Source of the DNA: HGM12998 sp900756495
Lineage (GTDB): Bacteria > Bacillota > Clostridia > Oscillospirales > Oscillospiraceae
Length of the DNA stretch: 64,000 nt
Reading direction: 5' to 3'
Assembly: GCA_958477305.1 (NCBI GenBank)
Contig: CAUEFI010000018.1
Coordinates: forward strand, 1 to 64,000
Shown here piece after piece: positions 7,100-15,854 of the stretch. Positions within the stretch are counted from its first letter, which is position 1. Each line of letters begins with the position of its first letter. The notes under the pieces are model-generated. The model saw only the letters and a program-made list of their open reading frames with translations, did no database searches and had not been told where the DNA came from. The translations under genes and the position numbers were made by a program.

Positions 7100-7135
7100 A
7101 ATAGAACAATCAACGAGGAAGTGAGGCGGTACGCC

Positions 7136-8035
7136 ATGAAATGCGGCGTGGTGGACGTGGGGTCAAACACCATCCGGCTGTCTATTTATCACTGGGAGCG
7201 CGATGGCTCCATGAAGCTGCTGATGAACCGGAAGGTTATGGCCGGGCTGGCGGGGTATATTCAGGACGGCGTCATGTCCGACAGCGGCATATTGGTCGCC
7301 TGCCGGACCCTGGCAGGCTTCCGCTCCCTGCTGGACAACTTTGAAATTCAGGACATGTACGTCTTCGGCACCGCCCCTCTGCGGAACATCGTCAACACGG
7401 AGGACGCCCTGAACGCCATTGAGGAGATCACCGGATTTCGGGTAGAGGTTCTCTCAGGCGCCGACGAAGCCGCCCTCTCCTTCCGGGGGGCTGCCCTGGG
7501 CGGCAGAATGCCGGCGGGACTGCTGGCCGACATTGGCGGAGGCTCCACCGAACTGGTGGCCTACGAGGATGGCGCCATCACCTCCGGATGCAGCCTGCCT
7601 ATGGGTTCCCTGTCCCTGTTCTCCAAGTTTGTGGACGGTCTCTTTCCCGCCAAGGAAGAGCGCAAGGCAATTGAAAGCACCGTTAAAAGTGAGCTGGAAC
7701 GTGCTAAAACAGCAGGTTTAAAGTGTAAGCACCTGACAGGCGTCGGAGGCACCATCCGGGCTGCGGCCAAACTGTGCAACGATCTCTCCGGGGCAGACCC
7801 GGATAACCGTATGATCCCGGCGGAGGAAATCCGCCGGCTTTACAAAGGTCTTAAGAAAGGGGACAAACATACCTTACAGCAGATTCTTCGCTCCACCCCA
7901 GACCGTGTTCACACCATTCTTCCAGGGCTTATCATTCTCACCACGGTGATGGACGCCTACGGCGTAGAGACGGTAAGCGTCAGTACCTGCGGCGTTCGGG
8001 AGGGTTATCTCCTGGACCGCGTGATGAAGGAGTGA
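7136..8035 (+). CDS. ppx: Ppx/GppA exopolyphosphatase family protein
   Basis: A 299-residue actin-fold phosphatase. The N-terminal VVDVGSNTIRLSIY is the phosphate-1 motif, ADIGGGSTELV (about residue 130) is the phosphate-2 motif, and GVGGTIRAAAKL follows near residue 200. This family removes terminal phosphate from polyphosphate or hydrolyses pppGpp. The length corresponds to the short form lacking the C-terminal HD domain. The ATG at 7136 begins MKCGVVDVGS, matching family N termini, and is preferred over the longer frame. It lies seven bases before ppk1, so both are probably co-transcribed and set the polyphosphate level together. Confidence 0.93.
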   Translation: MKCGVVDVGSNTIRLSIYHWERDGSMKLLMNRKVMAGLAGYIQDGVMSDSGILVACRTLAGFRSLLDNFEIQDMYVFGTAPLRNIVNTEDALNAIEEITGFRVEVLSGADEAALSFRGAALGGRMPAGLLADIGGGSTELVAYEDGAITSGCSLPMGSLSLFSKFVDGLFPAKEERKAIESTVKSELERAKTAGLKCKHLTGVGGTIRAAAKLCNDLSGADPDNRMIPAEEIRRLYKGLKKGDKHTLQQILRSTPDRVHTILPGLIILTTVMDAYGVETVSVSTCGVREGYLLDRVMKE

Positions 8036-8042
8036 GCCCGTC

Positions 8043-10202
8043 ATGGCAAACGGCAAAGTGATTGACACCCGCTATACTCAGGATCGGGAGTTGTCCTGGC
8101 TGCGCTTCAACGAGCGGGTCATGGACGAGGCGTGGGACGAGGGGGTCCCCCTCTTTGAACGGCTGAAGTTCGCCGCCATCTTCACCAGCAACCTGGACGA
8201 GTTTTTTATGATCCGGGTCGGAAGCCTGTTTGATATGTCCCTTCTGAAGCAGACCCACATCGACACCAAAACCGGCATGACCCCGACGCAGCAGCTTGCC
8301 GCCATCTTCAAGGCGGTGGCGCCGCTTTATAAACAGCGAGACAAGCTGATAGCCCAGCTGGAGCAGCGTCTGCGCACCTGCAATATCTGCAGCCTCTCCC
8401 CCGCTGAGCTGGATGTAAAGGAGCGCAAGCAGGCTGACCGCTGGTTTCGGGACTATGTGCGCCCCGTCCTCTCTCCGATGGTGGTGGACGCCCACCACCC
8501 GTTTCCACACCTGCCCTCCAAATCCCTGGCCATCTCCCTATCACTGAAAAAGGGCTCCCAAAAGTTCTTTGGTCTGGTCCTCCTTCCCAAGGCCCTGCCG
8601 CCCTATCTGCTGCTGGAGGAGCGCGGGGTCCGCTACGTCCTCACCGAACAGATTGTACAGGCGTATGCCGACGGCCTTTTTGAGGGCTATCAGGTCGTGG
8701 AAAAGTGCATCATCTCCGTCACCCGAAACGCCGACATCAGTCCTGAGGACGAGGATTTTGAGGTGGGAGACGACTTCCGCCAGCATATGAAAAAGGTTTT
8801 GAAAAAGCGGGCGCGGCTGGCTCCGGTGCGGCTGGAGATCCAGGGCGATGCCGGGGAAGACCTCACCGCCTTTCTCTGTGACCGGCTCAGCCTGCCGCAG
8901 GAGCAGGTCTTTCGCTGCAAAGCTCCTCTGACGCTCGGCTATGTCTACGCTCTGGAGGGCAAGCTCCCGCCTGAGAGTGCCGCAGCCCTTTGTTATCCGC
9001 CCTATACCCCCCGCTGGCCGCTCGGTCTGGCAAAGGGTGAGAAGATGATCCCCCAGATTCTCCGGCGGGACGCCCTTCTCTACTACCCCTACCACACGAT
9101 GGATCCCTTCCTGCAGCTGATCCGTGAGGCGGGGAACGACCCGGACGTAGTCTCCATCAAAATTACCATCTACCGGGTGGCCTCCAAGGCCAAGCTTATC
9201 GAGTACCTGGCCGCCGCCGCTGAAAACGGCAAGGACGTAACGGTACTCATGGAATTGCGCGCCCGCTTTGATGAGCAGAACAACATCGCCTGGGCCGAGC
9301 GGCTGGAGGAGGCCGGCTGCACCGTCCTGTACGGCTTTGATGGGTTTAAGGTCCACTCCAAGATCTGCCTCATCACCCGTAGGGAACGGGGCCGTATCCA
9401 GTACATCACCCAGATCGGCACCGGCAACTACAACGAAAAGACCGCCCGGCTCTATACAGACTTCTGCCTCATGACGGCCAGTCCCGCCATCGGCAGCGAC
9501 GCCGCCTCTTTCTTCCAAAACATGGCGACCTCCAATCTGAACGGCGAGTACCGTCACCTGTTGGTTGCCCCCCATGGTCTGAAACAGCGCCTTCTTGAAT
9601 TGATGGACGGTGAGATCGAAAAAGCCAGGGCCGGTAAGCCCGCCCGCATTTTTATCAAGGTCAACTCGGTCACCGACCGGCAGCTGATCGACAAGCTGGC
9701 CGAGGCAAGTCAGGCCGGCGTGGAGGTGACCATGAATGTCCGTGGCATCTGCTGCCTCCTTCCCGGAGTCCCCGGCCTCACCGATCACATCCGCATCTTC
9801 TCCATCGTAGGCCGTTTTCTGGAGCATCCCCGTATTTTTGTCTTTGGTGCGGATACGCAGGCCAAGGTCTACATCGGCTCGGCCGACTTCATGACACGGA
9901 ATACAGAACGGCGGGTGGAGATCGCCTGTCCCGTACTGGACGAGGGGGTCAGGCTGCAACTCAGCCACTATGCCGGGCTGCTGTGCCGGGACAATGTGAA
10001 GGCCCGGACGATGAACCCCGGCGGTCAGTATTCACCTGTCCCCCGCCGCGGAGAGGAGGCCCTGGACGCCCAGGCCGCCATGATGGAAGAGGCCGTTCGG
10101 GAGGAGAGCGCCGCCCTCTCCGCTCCTCCGCCCTCCCCAGGTGTCAAACGGGGCTTTTCTCTGGCGCGCGCCCTCCAGCACCTTTTCGGCGGCCGGGATT
10201 GA
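8043..10202 (+). CDS. ppk1: Polyphosphate kinase 1
   Basis: This 719-residue enzyme makes polyphosphate reversibly from ATP. The N domain opens with RELSWLRFNERVMDEA; the head domain follows; the two catalytic PLD-like domains contain LLYYPYHTMDPF, IKITIYRVASKAKLI, MELRARFDEQNNIAWAE and the phosphohistidine loop FKVHSK with His438, then IGTGNYNEKTA. Length is typical for the family. About 45 residues at the C terminus are Pro/Ala-rich and probably disordered. It follows ppx by seven bases, and a strong terminator lies about 125 bases downstream. PPK with PPX adjacent is a standard polyphosphate synthesis/turnover pair. Confidence 0.97.
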   Translation: MANGKVIDTRYTQDRELSWLRFNERVMDEAWDEGVPLFERLKFAAIFTSNLDEFFMIRVGSLFDMSLLKQTHIDTKTGMTPTQQLAAIFKAVAPLYKQRDKLIAQLEQRLRTCNICSLSPAELDVKERKQADRWFRDYVRPVLSPMVVDAHHPFPHLPSKSLAISLSLKKGSQKFFGLVLLPKALPPYLLLEERGVRYVLTEQIVQAYADGLFEGYQVVEKCIISVTRNADISPEDEDFEVGDDFRQHMKKVLKKRARLAPVRLEIQGDAGEDLTAFLCDRLSLPQEQVFRCKAPLTLGYVYALEGKLPPESAAALCYPPYTPRWPLGLAKGEKMIPQILRRDALLYYPYHTMDPFLQLIREAGNDPDVVSIKITIYRVASKAKLIEYLAAAAENGKDVTVLMELRARFDEQNNIAWAERLEEAGCTVLYGFDGFKVHSKICLITRRERGRIQYITQIGTGNYNEKTARLYTDFCLMTASPAIGSDAASFFQNMATSNLNGEYRHLLVAPHGLKQRLLELMDGEIEKARAGKPARIFIKVNSVTDRQLIDKLAEASQAGVEVTMNVRGICCLLPGVPGLTDHIRIFSIVGRFLEHPRIFVFGADTQAKVYIGSADFMTRNTERRVEIACPVLDEGVRLQLSHYAGLLCRDNVKARTMNPGGQYSPVPRRGEEALDAQAAMMEEAVREESAALSAPPPSPGVKRGFSLARALQHLFGGRD

Positions 10203-10327
10203 AGCAAACGCTCTAAGGGCTCAATGCGGTTGGCCAGGGAATACAGAAAAAGCCATAAAGTCTTCAAACAGGCAGTTGCCGTATAGAAATCCTGTATGAC
10301 GGGCAAACAGTTCCAAAGTTCCAAAAA

Positions 10328-10356
10328 TCCCCCGGTTAGCCGGGGGATTTTGTTTT
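10328..10356 (+). terminator. Terminator of ppx-ppk1
   Basis: TCCCCCGG-TTAG-CCGGGGGA (10328-10347) is followed by TTTTGTTTT. The stretch 10203-10511 contains no gene; besides this hairpin and the opposite-strand terminator at 10361-10401 I see nothing in it. Confidence 0.9.
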
Positions 10357-10401
10357 GCGCAAAAAGCCGGCGTGATAGGTACGCTACCTATCACGCCGGC
10401 T
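10357..10401 (-). terminator. Terminator of the patatin gene
   Basis: AGCCGGCGTGATAGGTA at 10365-10381 pairs perfectly with 10385-10401 over a three-base loop; read on the minus strand it is followed by TTTT(T) at 10364-10361. It lies about 110 bases beyond the patatin stop. Confidence 0.85.
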
Positions 10402-10511
10402 CTCCGGGATGCAGGCGTCCTCCGCGCATCAGTACAGCTTTTCCATATCCCCTGCACGTTTTCCTGTGCTTCTCCCGCTGCCGGGCAAAGCGCCACGCCG
10501 GCAGGCTGAAT

Positions 10512-11375
10512 CTATCCATCCTTTCCATTTAAAAAGGCACGGATCTCAGGCGCTCGAGCCAGGGCCTGGTCGTATCCGTCCTTCCAGAGGGCCCGGATCT
10601 TCTCCACATCCCGCTCCGTCCGCGAGAAGCCCGCCGTGCTTTTGGGGGCAATCAGACAGGCCCGCCCCTCCCGCTCGAGCCGAAAGAGCTTCTCCCGCTG
10701 CTCGTTATAGGTATCCGCCCGCCGGCGGAGGGTATCGCAGAATTTAGGATATTTACGATACCACAGATCGATAAGCGGCTGGAGACGCTCCGTCCCCCGC
10801 TGATAGTCCCGCTCCCGGGTCAGGATGACCAGCACCCTGCCGCACCCCTGTCGGAGGGCCCTCTCATAGGGAATTGCGTCGGCCGCGCCGCCGTCCATAC
10901 AGGGTCTCCCCTCTATGTCGAAGATGGGAAACAAAAAGGGCAGTGCGCAGGTAGCCTGCAGCAGGTTGAACCGGTCGTCCCGCCGGGGGAGCTCAATGTA
11001 CTCGGCCTCTCCACTGGCCAGATTGGTAACCACTGCCTCTACAGTTCCCGGAAAGGAGGCATAGGTATCGTAATCAAACGGAATCAGCTGGTTGGGAATC
11101 TCATGATAGACAAAGTCAAGCCCGAAATAGCAGCGGCGGTTACCCCGCTTAAAAAGGTTTCCAACTCCCATGTACCTTCTGTCCCGCCCATAGCGGGTAA
11201 GAATCTCTAAATTGCGCCCCTTCTGCCTGGATATATAGCTGACGCCATAGGCAATGCCCGCCGATACGCCGATAACGTAGTCAGTCATGATATCCGCCTC
11301 CAGCAGGCCGTCACAGGCGCCGCTGGAAAATATCGTACGAAAGGCGCCGCCCTCCAGGACCAGTCCGGTTTTCAT
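10512..11375 (-). CDS. Patatin-like phospholipase family protein
   Basis: A 287-residue serine lipid hydrolase of the bacterial patatin (RssA-like) group. GLVLEGGAFRTIFSSG provides the oxyanion-hole glycines, GVSAG (about residues 38-42) carries the nucleophile serine, and MDGGAADAIP (about residue 158) supplies the catalytic Asp of the dyad. There is no signal peptide, so it acts in the cytoplasm or at the inner face of the membrane. The C-terminal 80 residues, rich in Arg/Asp, are typical of the Clostridia subgroup. The ATG at 11375 follows AAGGAAGTG. It is divergent from the radical-SAM repair operon and convergent with ppk1. The substrate is unknown. Confidence 0.92.
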   Translation of the reverse strand: MKTGLVLEGGAFRTIFSSGACDGLLEADIMTDYVIGVSAGIAYGVSYISRQKGRNLEILTRYGRDRRYMGVGNLFKRGNRRCYFGLDFVYHEIPNQLIPFDYDTYASFPGTVEAVVTNLASGEAEYIELPRRDDRFNLLQATCALPFLFPIFDIEGRPCMDGGAADAIPYERALRQGCGRVLVILTRERDYQRGTERLQPLIDLWYRKYPKFCDTLRRRADTYNEQREKLFRLEREGRACLIAPKSTAGFSRTERDVEKIRALWKDGYDQALARAPEIRAFLNGKDG

Positions 11376-11500
11376 TGAATCACTTCCTTTTTCGTCAGAA
11401 TCATATGATACGCCAGCTCATTCAAGCATGTAAAGAGAACGACGGCGGTACGTCTCATCCATCATTCCTGCCGGTTCGAAAAACAGGTCTGAATTTCCAG

Positions 11501-11545
11501 TTGACAAAACATTTGTTCGATGTCATAATAATCATACATTTGTTC
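11501..11545 (+). promoter_or_regulatory. Promoter with two LexA/SOS-like boxes
   Basis: TTGACA (11501-11506) and CATAAT (11524-11529) have a 17-base spacer. The spacer holds AAACATTTGTTC (11507-11518) and a second copy ATACATTTGTTC lies at 11534-11545 over the start region. Both share ACATTTGTTC and fit the Gram-positive LexA consensus GAAC-N4-GTTC with changes only in the left half. Placement fits repression of the DNA-repair operon. Confidence 0.55.
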
Positions 11546-11562
11546 TAGTCGGAGGTCTGGAC

Positions 11563-12825
11563 ATGGAGCTGTTAGACAAGCTGGCAATTCTGGCTGACGC
11601 CGCAAAGTACGACGCCGCCTGTACCTCCAGCGGGTTGAACCGGCGAAGCCGGGGCGGTATCGGCACCACGACTGCAGCGGGCTGCTGCCACTCATTTTCG
11701 GCCGACGGGCGGTGTGTTACCCTGCTGAAGGTCCTGCTGACCAACCGCTGCGTATACGACTGTCAATACTGTATCAACCGCCGCTCCAGCGATGTGCCCC
11801 GAACCGCCTTCACACCTCGCGAATTGTGTGAGCTGACCATGGGGTTTTACCGGCGCAACTACATTGAAGGGCTCTTTCTCTCCTCTGCCGTCTGGGGCAG
11901 TCCCGACCGCACCACTGAGGAGATGATCGAGACCCTCCGCCTGCTGCGGGAGGAGTACCGCTTCGGGGGGTATGTCCACGCGAAGGCAATCCCGGGAGCC
12001 GATCCTCTCCTCACACGGCGCCTCGGCCTTCTGGCGGACCGGCTCAGCATCAATATTGAGCTGCCCAGCGAGGAGAGTTTAAACAGGCTGGCTCCTGAGA
12101 AGGGGCGCGCTGCCATTCTCACCCCAATGGCCCAGATCCGGGACGGTATTCAGGCCTCCAGAAAGGAGTTGTCTCTCTACCGCCATGCGCCGCGCTTCGC
12201 TCCCGCAGGACAGTCCACCCAGATGATCATCGGCGCGACGCCGGAGAGCGACCGGCATATTCTGCTGCTGACCCAGGGGCTCTACCAGACATACAAGCTC
12301 AAGCGCGTCTTTTTCTCGGCCTATCTGCCCGTGTCGGACAGCAGCCTCCTCCCCGCCCGGCACACCTTCAAGCCCCCCCTGCTCCGGGAGCACCGGCTCT
12401 ATCAGGCTGACTGGCTTCTGCGGTTTTACCACTTCCGGGCCGAGGAGCTGCTGGACGAGGCCCATCCTGACTTCAGCCCCCTGGTGGATCCCAAGTGCTC
12501 CTGGGCGCTGAACCATATGGAGCATTTCCCGGTGGAGGTAAACCGCGCCGACTACGAACTGCTTCTGCGTGTGCCGGGCATTGGCGTGACCAGCGCGCGG
12601 CGTATCCTCACGGCCCGGCGCTGCGGCCCCCTTACCTTCGAGGGGCTGAAGCGCCTTGGCGTCGTCCTGAAACGGGCCCAGTACTTCATCACCTGCTCGG
12701 GCCGGGGGCTGGAGGGCCTGCGTGTGCGGGAGGACGGCGTGCTCCGCCATCTGGCAGCCCTGGAGCGCCCCCTGATCTCCCGCGAGGCGCCGGAGCAGCT
12801 CACCCTGTTTGATCAGACCGGCTGA
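11563..12825 (+). CDS. Putative DNA modification/repair radical SAM protein
   Basis: A 420-residue radical SAM enzyme of the TIGR03916 type. The cluster-binding motif is CVYDCQYC (CxxxCxxC, about residues 64-71); FLSSAVWGSPD and INIELPSEESL follow in the barrel; LLLRVPGIGVTSARRIL near residue 330 is a helix-hairpin-helix DNA-binding motif. This family is regularly found next to a TIGR03915 protein and often a uracil-DNA-glycosylase domain, hence the predicted role in DNA repair. No biochemical function is settled. Here the TIGR03915 partner starts 14 bases downstream, without a glycosylase domain. The ATG at 11563 follows CGGAGG. Two SOS-like boxes upstream support a DNA-damage role. Confidence 0.93.
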   Translation: MELLDKLAILADAAKYDAACTSSGLNRRSRGGIGTTTAAGCCHSFSADGRCVTLLKVLLTNRCVYDCQYCINRRSSDVPRTAFTPRELCELTMGFYRRNYIEGLFLSSAVWGSPDRTTEEMIETLRLLREEYRFGGYVHAKAIPGADPLLTRRLGLLADRLSINIELPSEESLNRLAPEKGRAAILTPMAQIRDGIQASRKELSLYRHAPRFAPAGQSTQMIIGATPESDRHILLLTQGLYQTYKLKRVFFSAYLPVSDSSLLPARHTFKPPLLREHRLYQADWLLRFYHFRAEELLDEAHPDFSPLVDPKCSWALNHMEHFPVEVNRADYELLLRVPGIGVTSARRILTARRCGPLTFEGLKRLGVVLKRAQYFITCSGRGLEGLRVREDGVLRHLAALERPLISREAPEQLTLFDQTG

Positions 12826-12839
12826 AAGGAGGATGCCCC

Positions 12840-13622
12840 ATGCCGCCCTGGACGACGGTTTCCTATTCCTACGACGGCAGCTTTTCCGGTTTCTTGAGCT
12901 GTATCTATGAGATCTACGTCCACCGGGAGGCCCCGGCCTCCTTTGCCGGCCCGGACGATTCCAGAGTCTCTCTGTGGCCGGAGCGGATGGTAACAGCCGA
13001 CGGGGAGCATGCCCGGCGCGTCTACCGCTCTCTGGGGGAAAAAATTGCGCCGGGGGCAAAGGCGCTCGTCGCCAGGGGGTTTCTCACCTGCCTGCCGGAG
13101 GTGGAGATGCACCTGTGGCGGTTTATTCAGGCCGGCTATCAGAAGGGCGGCCAGATCCTGCTGGATCTGACCGACGAACGGGTCTCCGTGCTCAATAAGG
13201 CTGTCTTCCAGCTCAATCACGAGGCCCACCTCTATACCGGCTTCGTGCGCTTTTCCGAGCAGTCGGGGGTGCTTGTCTCCGAGATTGAACCTAAAAACCG
13301 GGTACTGCCCGTACTGCGCCCCCACTTCTGCGCCCGCTTCTCCCGGGAAACCTTCGTCATCTATGACCGGACCCACAGAGAGTCCCTGTTCCATCAGCCG
13401 GGGCGCTGGGCCATCGTGCCGCTGTCTGAATTCCGGGCTGCGGCCCCTGATGAAACCGAGCTGGACTTCCGCCGCCTGTGGAGAACGTTCTACCGTGCCA
13501 TCTCCATTGAGGGCCGCTACAACCCCAAGCTTCGCATGACCCATATGCCCAAACGGTATTGGCGGGTGATGACCGAGTTCCAGGCAGAGGACGGACGGCA
13601 GAGCCCGCCGGCAATAGAATGA
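12840..13622 (+). CDS. TIGR03915-family putative DNA-repair partner protein
   Basis: The 260-residue protein opens with TVSYSYDGSFSGFLSCIYEI and contains the pattern typical of the family that accompanies the radical-SAM repair protein, with NPKLRMTHMPKRYWRVMTEF close to the C terminus. In some species this domain is fused to uracil-DNA glycosylase; here it ends after the MPKRYW motif, so that domain is absent. It starts 14 bases after the radical-SAM gene and has an AAGGAGG ribosome site. The pair is assumed to act on damaged or modified DNA bases; the actual substrate is unknown. Confidence 0.9.
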   Translation: MPPWTTVSYSYDGSFSGFLSCIYEIYVHREAPASFAGPDDSRVSLWPERMVTADGEHARRVYRSLGEKIAPGAKALVARGFLTCLPEVEMHLWRFIQAGYQKGGQILLDLTDERVSVLNKAVFQLNHEAHLYTGFVRFSEQSGVLVSEIEPKNRVLPVLRPHFCARFSRETFVIYDRTHRESLFHQPGRWAIVPLSEFRAAAPDETELDFRRLWRTFYRAISIEGRYNPKLRMTHMPKRYWRVMTEFQAEDGRQSPPAIE

Positions 13623-13657
13623 AAGCCCCTGGCGCCGGCAGGCGGCCAGGAGCTTTC
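13621..13657. terminator. Shared hairpin between convergent operons
   Basis: GAAAGCCCCTGGC (13621-13633) pairs with GCCAGGAGCTTTC (13645-13657) with one mismatch, overlapping the stop codon of the plus-strand gene. It probably terminates both the repair operon and the arg operon, though T-runs are short. Confidence 0.6.
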
Positions 13658-13674
13658 TCGGGCAGACATGTCAG

Positions 13675-14598
13675 CTACAGTGTCTCTTCGCCCATCAGCA
13701 GATACATAACGGCCTTTTGGGCATGAAGGCGGTTCTCCGCCTCGTCAAAAATTTCCCCGGCGTGAGCTTCAAAGACTTCCGCGGTGATCTCCTCCTCCCG
13801 GTGGGCGGGCAGACAGTGCTGCACCATGGCGCTGGGATGGGCCAGGGCCATAAGGGCGGCGTTGACCTGATATCCGGCAAACGCCTTCTCCCGCTGCACT
13901 TTCTCCTCCTCCTGTCCCATGGAGGCCCACACATCGGTGATGACCACGTCGGCGTCCACGGCCGCCTCCTCAGGCCTGCGGCAGAGCTGGAATTTGCAGC
14001 CGGTAACCGTCCGGGCGAAGTCCAGCACCTGCTGGTCCGGGTCGTAGCCCTCGGGACAGGCTACGCTCACGTCCATGCCGCACTTAAGCCCGCCCACAAT
14101 GAGGGAGTTTGCCATGTTGTTGCCGTCTCCGATAAAGCACAGCTTCAGGCCCTCCAGCCGGGTCTTGTGCTCCCGTATCGTCATCAGGTCGGCCAGCACC
14201 TGGCAGGGATGGGCGAAGTCTGTCAGGCCGTTGATGACCGGGATGGAGGCGTATCTGGCCAGCTCCTCCACCTCATCCTGTCCATACGTGCGGATCATAA
14301 TGCCGTCACAATAGCGGGACAGGACCCGGGCGGTGTCCTGGATGGGCTCTCCCCGGCCGATCTGGCTCTCCTTGCCCGAGAGGAAGAGGGCGTGACCCCC
14401 CAACTGGTACATGCCTGTCTCAAAGGAGACGCGGGTCCGGGTAGAGTTCTTTTCAAATATCATGGCCAGGGTCTTGCCCGCAAGGTAGTCGTGTGTCAGG
14501 CCGTGCTTCTGGTTGTACTTCATCTGGTCTGCCACATTGAGGATCCTGGTGATGTCCTCCCGGGTCAAGTCCAACAGCTTGAGCAGATCTTTTTTCAT
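13675..14598 (-). CDS. argF: Ornithine carbamoyltransferase
   Basis: Converts ornithine and carbamoyl phosphate to citrulline. The carbamoyl-phosphate loop NSTRTR is near residue 51, HPCQ near residue 130 and the ornithine/active-site loop HCLPAH near residue 262. The product is 307 residues, the usual length. The start is ATG 14598, six codons inside the longest frame, because CGAGGAG lies seven bases before it and MKKDLLKLLDLTREDI matches family N termini. It is the last gene of the arg operon, 56 bases after argD. A hairpin follows at 13621-13657. The enzyme is cytoplasmic and acts as a trimer in the family. Confidence 0.97.
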   Translation of the reverse strand: MKKDLLKLLDLTREDITRILNVADQMKYNQKHGLTHDYLAGKTLAMIFEKNSTRTRVSFETGMYQLGGHALFLSGKESQIGRGEPIQDTARVLSRYCDGIMIRTYGQDEVEELARYASIPVINGLTDFAHPCQVLADLMTIREHKTRLEGLKLCFIGDGNNMANSLIVGGLKCGMDVSVACPEGYDPDQQVLDFARTVTGCKFQLCRRPEEAAVDADVVITDVWASMGQEEEKVQREKAFAGYQVNAALMALAHPSAMVQHCLPAHREEEITAEVFEAHAGEIFDEAENRLHAQKAVMYLLMGEETL

Positions 14599-14654
14599 CT
14601 CATCACTCCTCGTCATGTCATTGGGGCGGGGACGCTCCTCCGCCGGTTCTTCGA

Positions 14655-15833
14655 TTACGCCAGGGTCCGCTCCATGATGGCAAGCCCCTTGTCGATCTCC
14701 TCCATGGTGATGGTCAGCGGGGGCAGCAGGCGCAGGGCCTTGCCCGCCGTCAGGACCAGCAGGCCGTTTTGAATCAGCTTGGCCGCCAGCTCCCTGTTGG
14801 TGTGCTCTCCCCTGACCTCCACGCCAATCATCATGCCCAGCCCCCGGGTCGCCCCCAGGGCATCCAGCCCCATCTTCTCAATGCGGGCCCGGATATAATT
14901 GCCCTTCTCAGTGACGGCAGCCAGGGCGTCTTCATCCAGGATGTCCAGCACAGTGAGCGCGGCGGCAGCGCAGATGGGATTGCCGCCGAAGGTGGTGGCG
15001 TGGGTGCCGGGCGTCAGGACCGCCCGGCAGCGGTCGCTGGCCATAAAGCCGCCGAAGGGCAGCCCCCCGGCAATCCCCTTGGCAAAGGAGACCGCATCCG
15101 GGATGATGCCATACTGCTGGAATGCAAAGAGGGTACCAGTCCGGCCCACGCCGGTCTGAACCTCGTCCACCAGCAGCAGCCAATCCCGCTCTGCGCAGAG
15201 TACGGCCAGCTCGTGGACAAACTCCTTGTCCATGGGGAGTACGCCTCCCTCACCCTGGACCAGCTCCAGCATTACGGCGCAGACATCGTGGCCCGCAACC
15301 TCCTGGACGCTGTCCATATTTCCTGCCTCGGCATAGCGGAAGCCGTCGGTGAAGGGAAAGAAATAGTTGTGAAACACATCCTGGCCGGTGGCGGCCAGGG
15401 TCGTGACCGTCCGGCCATGGAAGGAGTTCTTCAGGGTGATGACGGTTCCCCTCCCCTTCCCATACTTATCAAAGGAGTACTTCCGGGCCAGCTTGATGAT
15501 CCCCTCGTTGGACTCGGCCCCTGAGTTGGCAAAAAAGGCCGCCGCCATGCCTGTGCGCTCGCACAGGGTATGGGCCAGCTTGGCATAGGGCTGGGAGTAA
15601 AACAGGTTGGAGATATGGCCCAGCTTGGCGGCCTGGGCGGCGATGGCGTCCACCCACTTGGGATTGCCGTAGCCGATGGAACACACGCCGATCCCAGAAG
15701 TAAAGTCGATGTACTCCTTTCCCTCCAAATCCCAGAGGGTGGCCCCTTTTCCGCGGTCAATATCCACGTCAAAACGGCCGTAGGTCTGCATGGTAAATTG
15801 GTGGTCCAGCGCCACCAGTTCCTGATGATTCAT
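14655..15833 (-). CDS. argD: Acetylornithine aminotransferase
   Basis: A 392-residue class-III PLP aminotransferase making N-acetylornithine from the semialdehyde with glutamate. FTSGIGVCSIGYGNP is the usual N-terminal region, FANSGAESNEGIIKLARKYS the phosphate-binding part, LLVDEVQTGVGRTG holds the Asp contacting the PLP nitrogen, and SFAKGIAGGLPFGG carries the Schiff-base lysine. Length and start (ATG 15833 after GAGGAGG) are typical. It lies 21 bases downstream of argB and 56 bases upstream of argF. Confidence 0.97.
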   Translation of the reverse strand: MNHQELVALDHQFTMQTYGRFDVDIDRGKGATLWDLEGKEYIDFTSGIGVCSIGYGNPKWVDAIAAQAAKLGHISNLFYSQPYAKLAHTLCERTGMAAAFFANSGAESNEGIIKLARKYSFDKYGKGRGTVITLKNSFHGRTVTTLAATGQDVFHNYFFPFTDGFRYAEAGNMDSVQEVAGHDVCAVMLELVQGEGGVLPMDKEFVHELAVLCAERDWLLLVDEVQTGVGRTGTLFAFQQYGIIPDAVSFAKGIAGGLPFGGFMASDRCRAVLTPGTHATTFGGNPICAAAALTVLDILDEDALAAVTEKGNYIRARIEKMGLDALGATRGLGMMIGVEVRGEHTNRELAAKLIQNGLLVLTAGKALRLLPPLTITMEEIDKGLAIMERTLA

Positions 15834-15854
15834 ATGGATTTCCTCCTCCGCTGC

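Noticed and set aside
8541..9968. 475-codon minus-strand frame opposite ppk1
   Set aside because: ppk1 on the plus strand has all catalytic motifs and full length; the antisense frame has no recognisable domain and no ribosome site.
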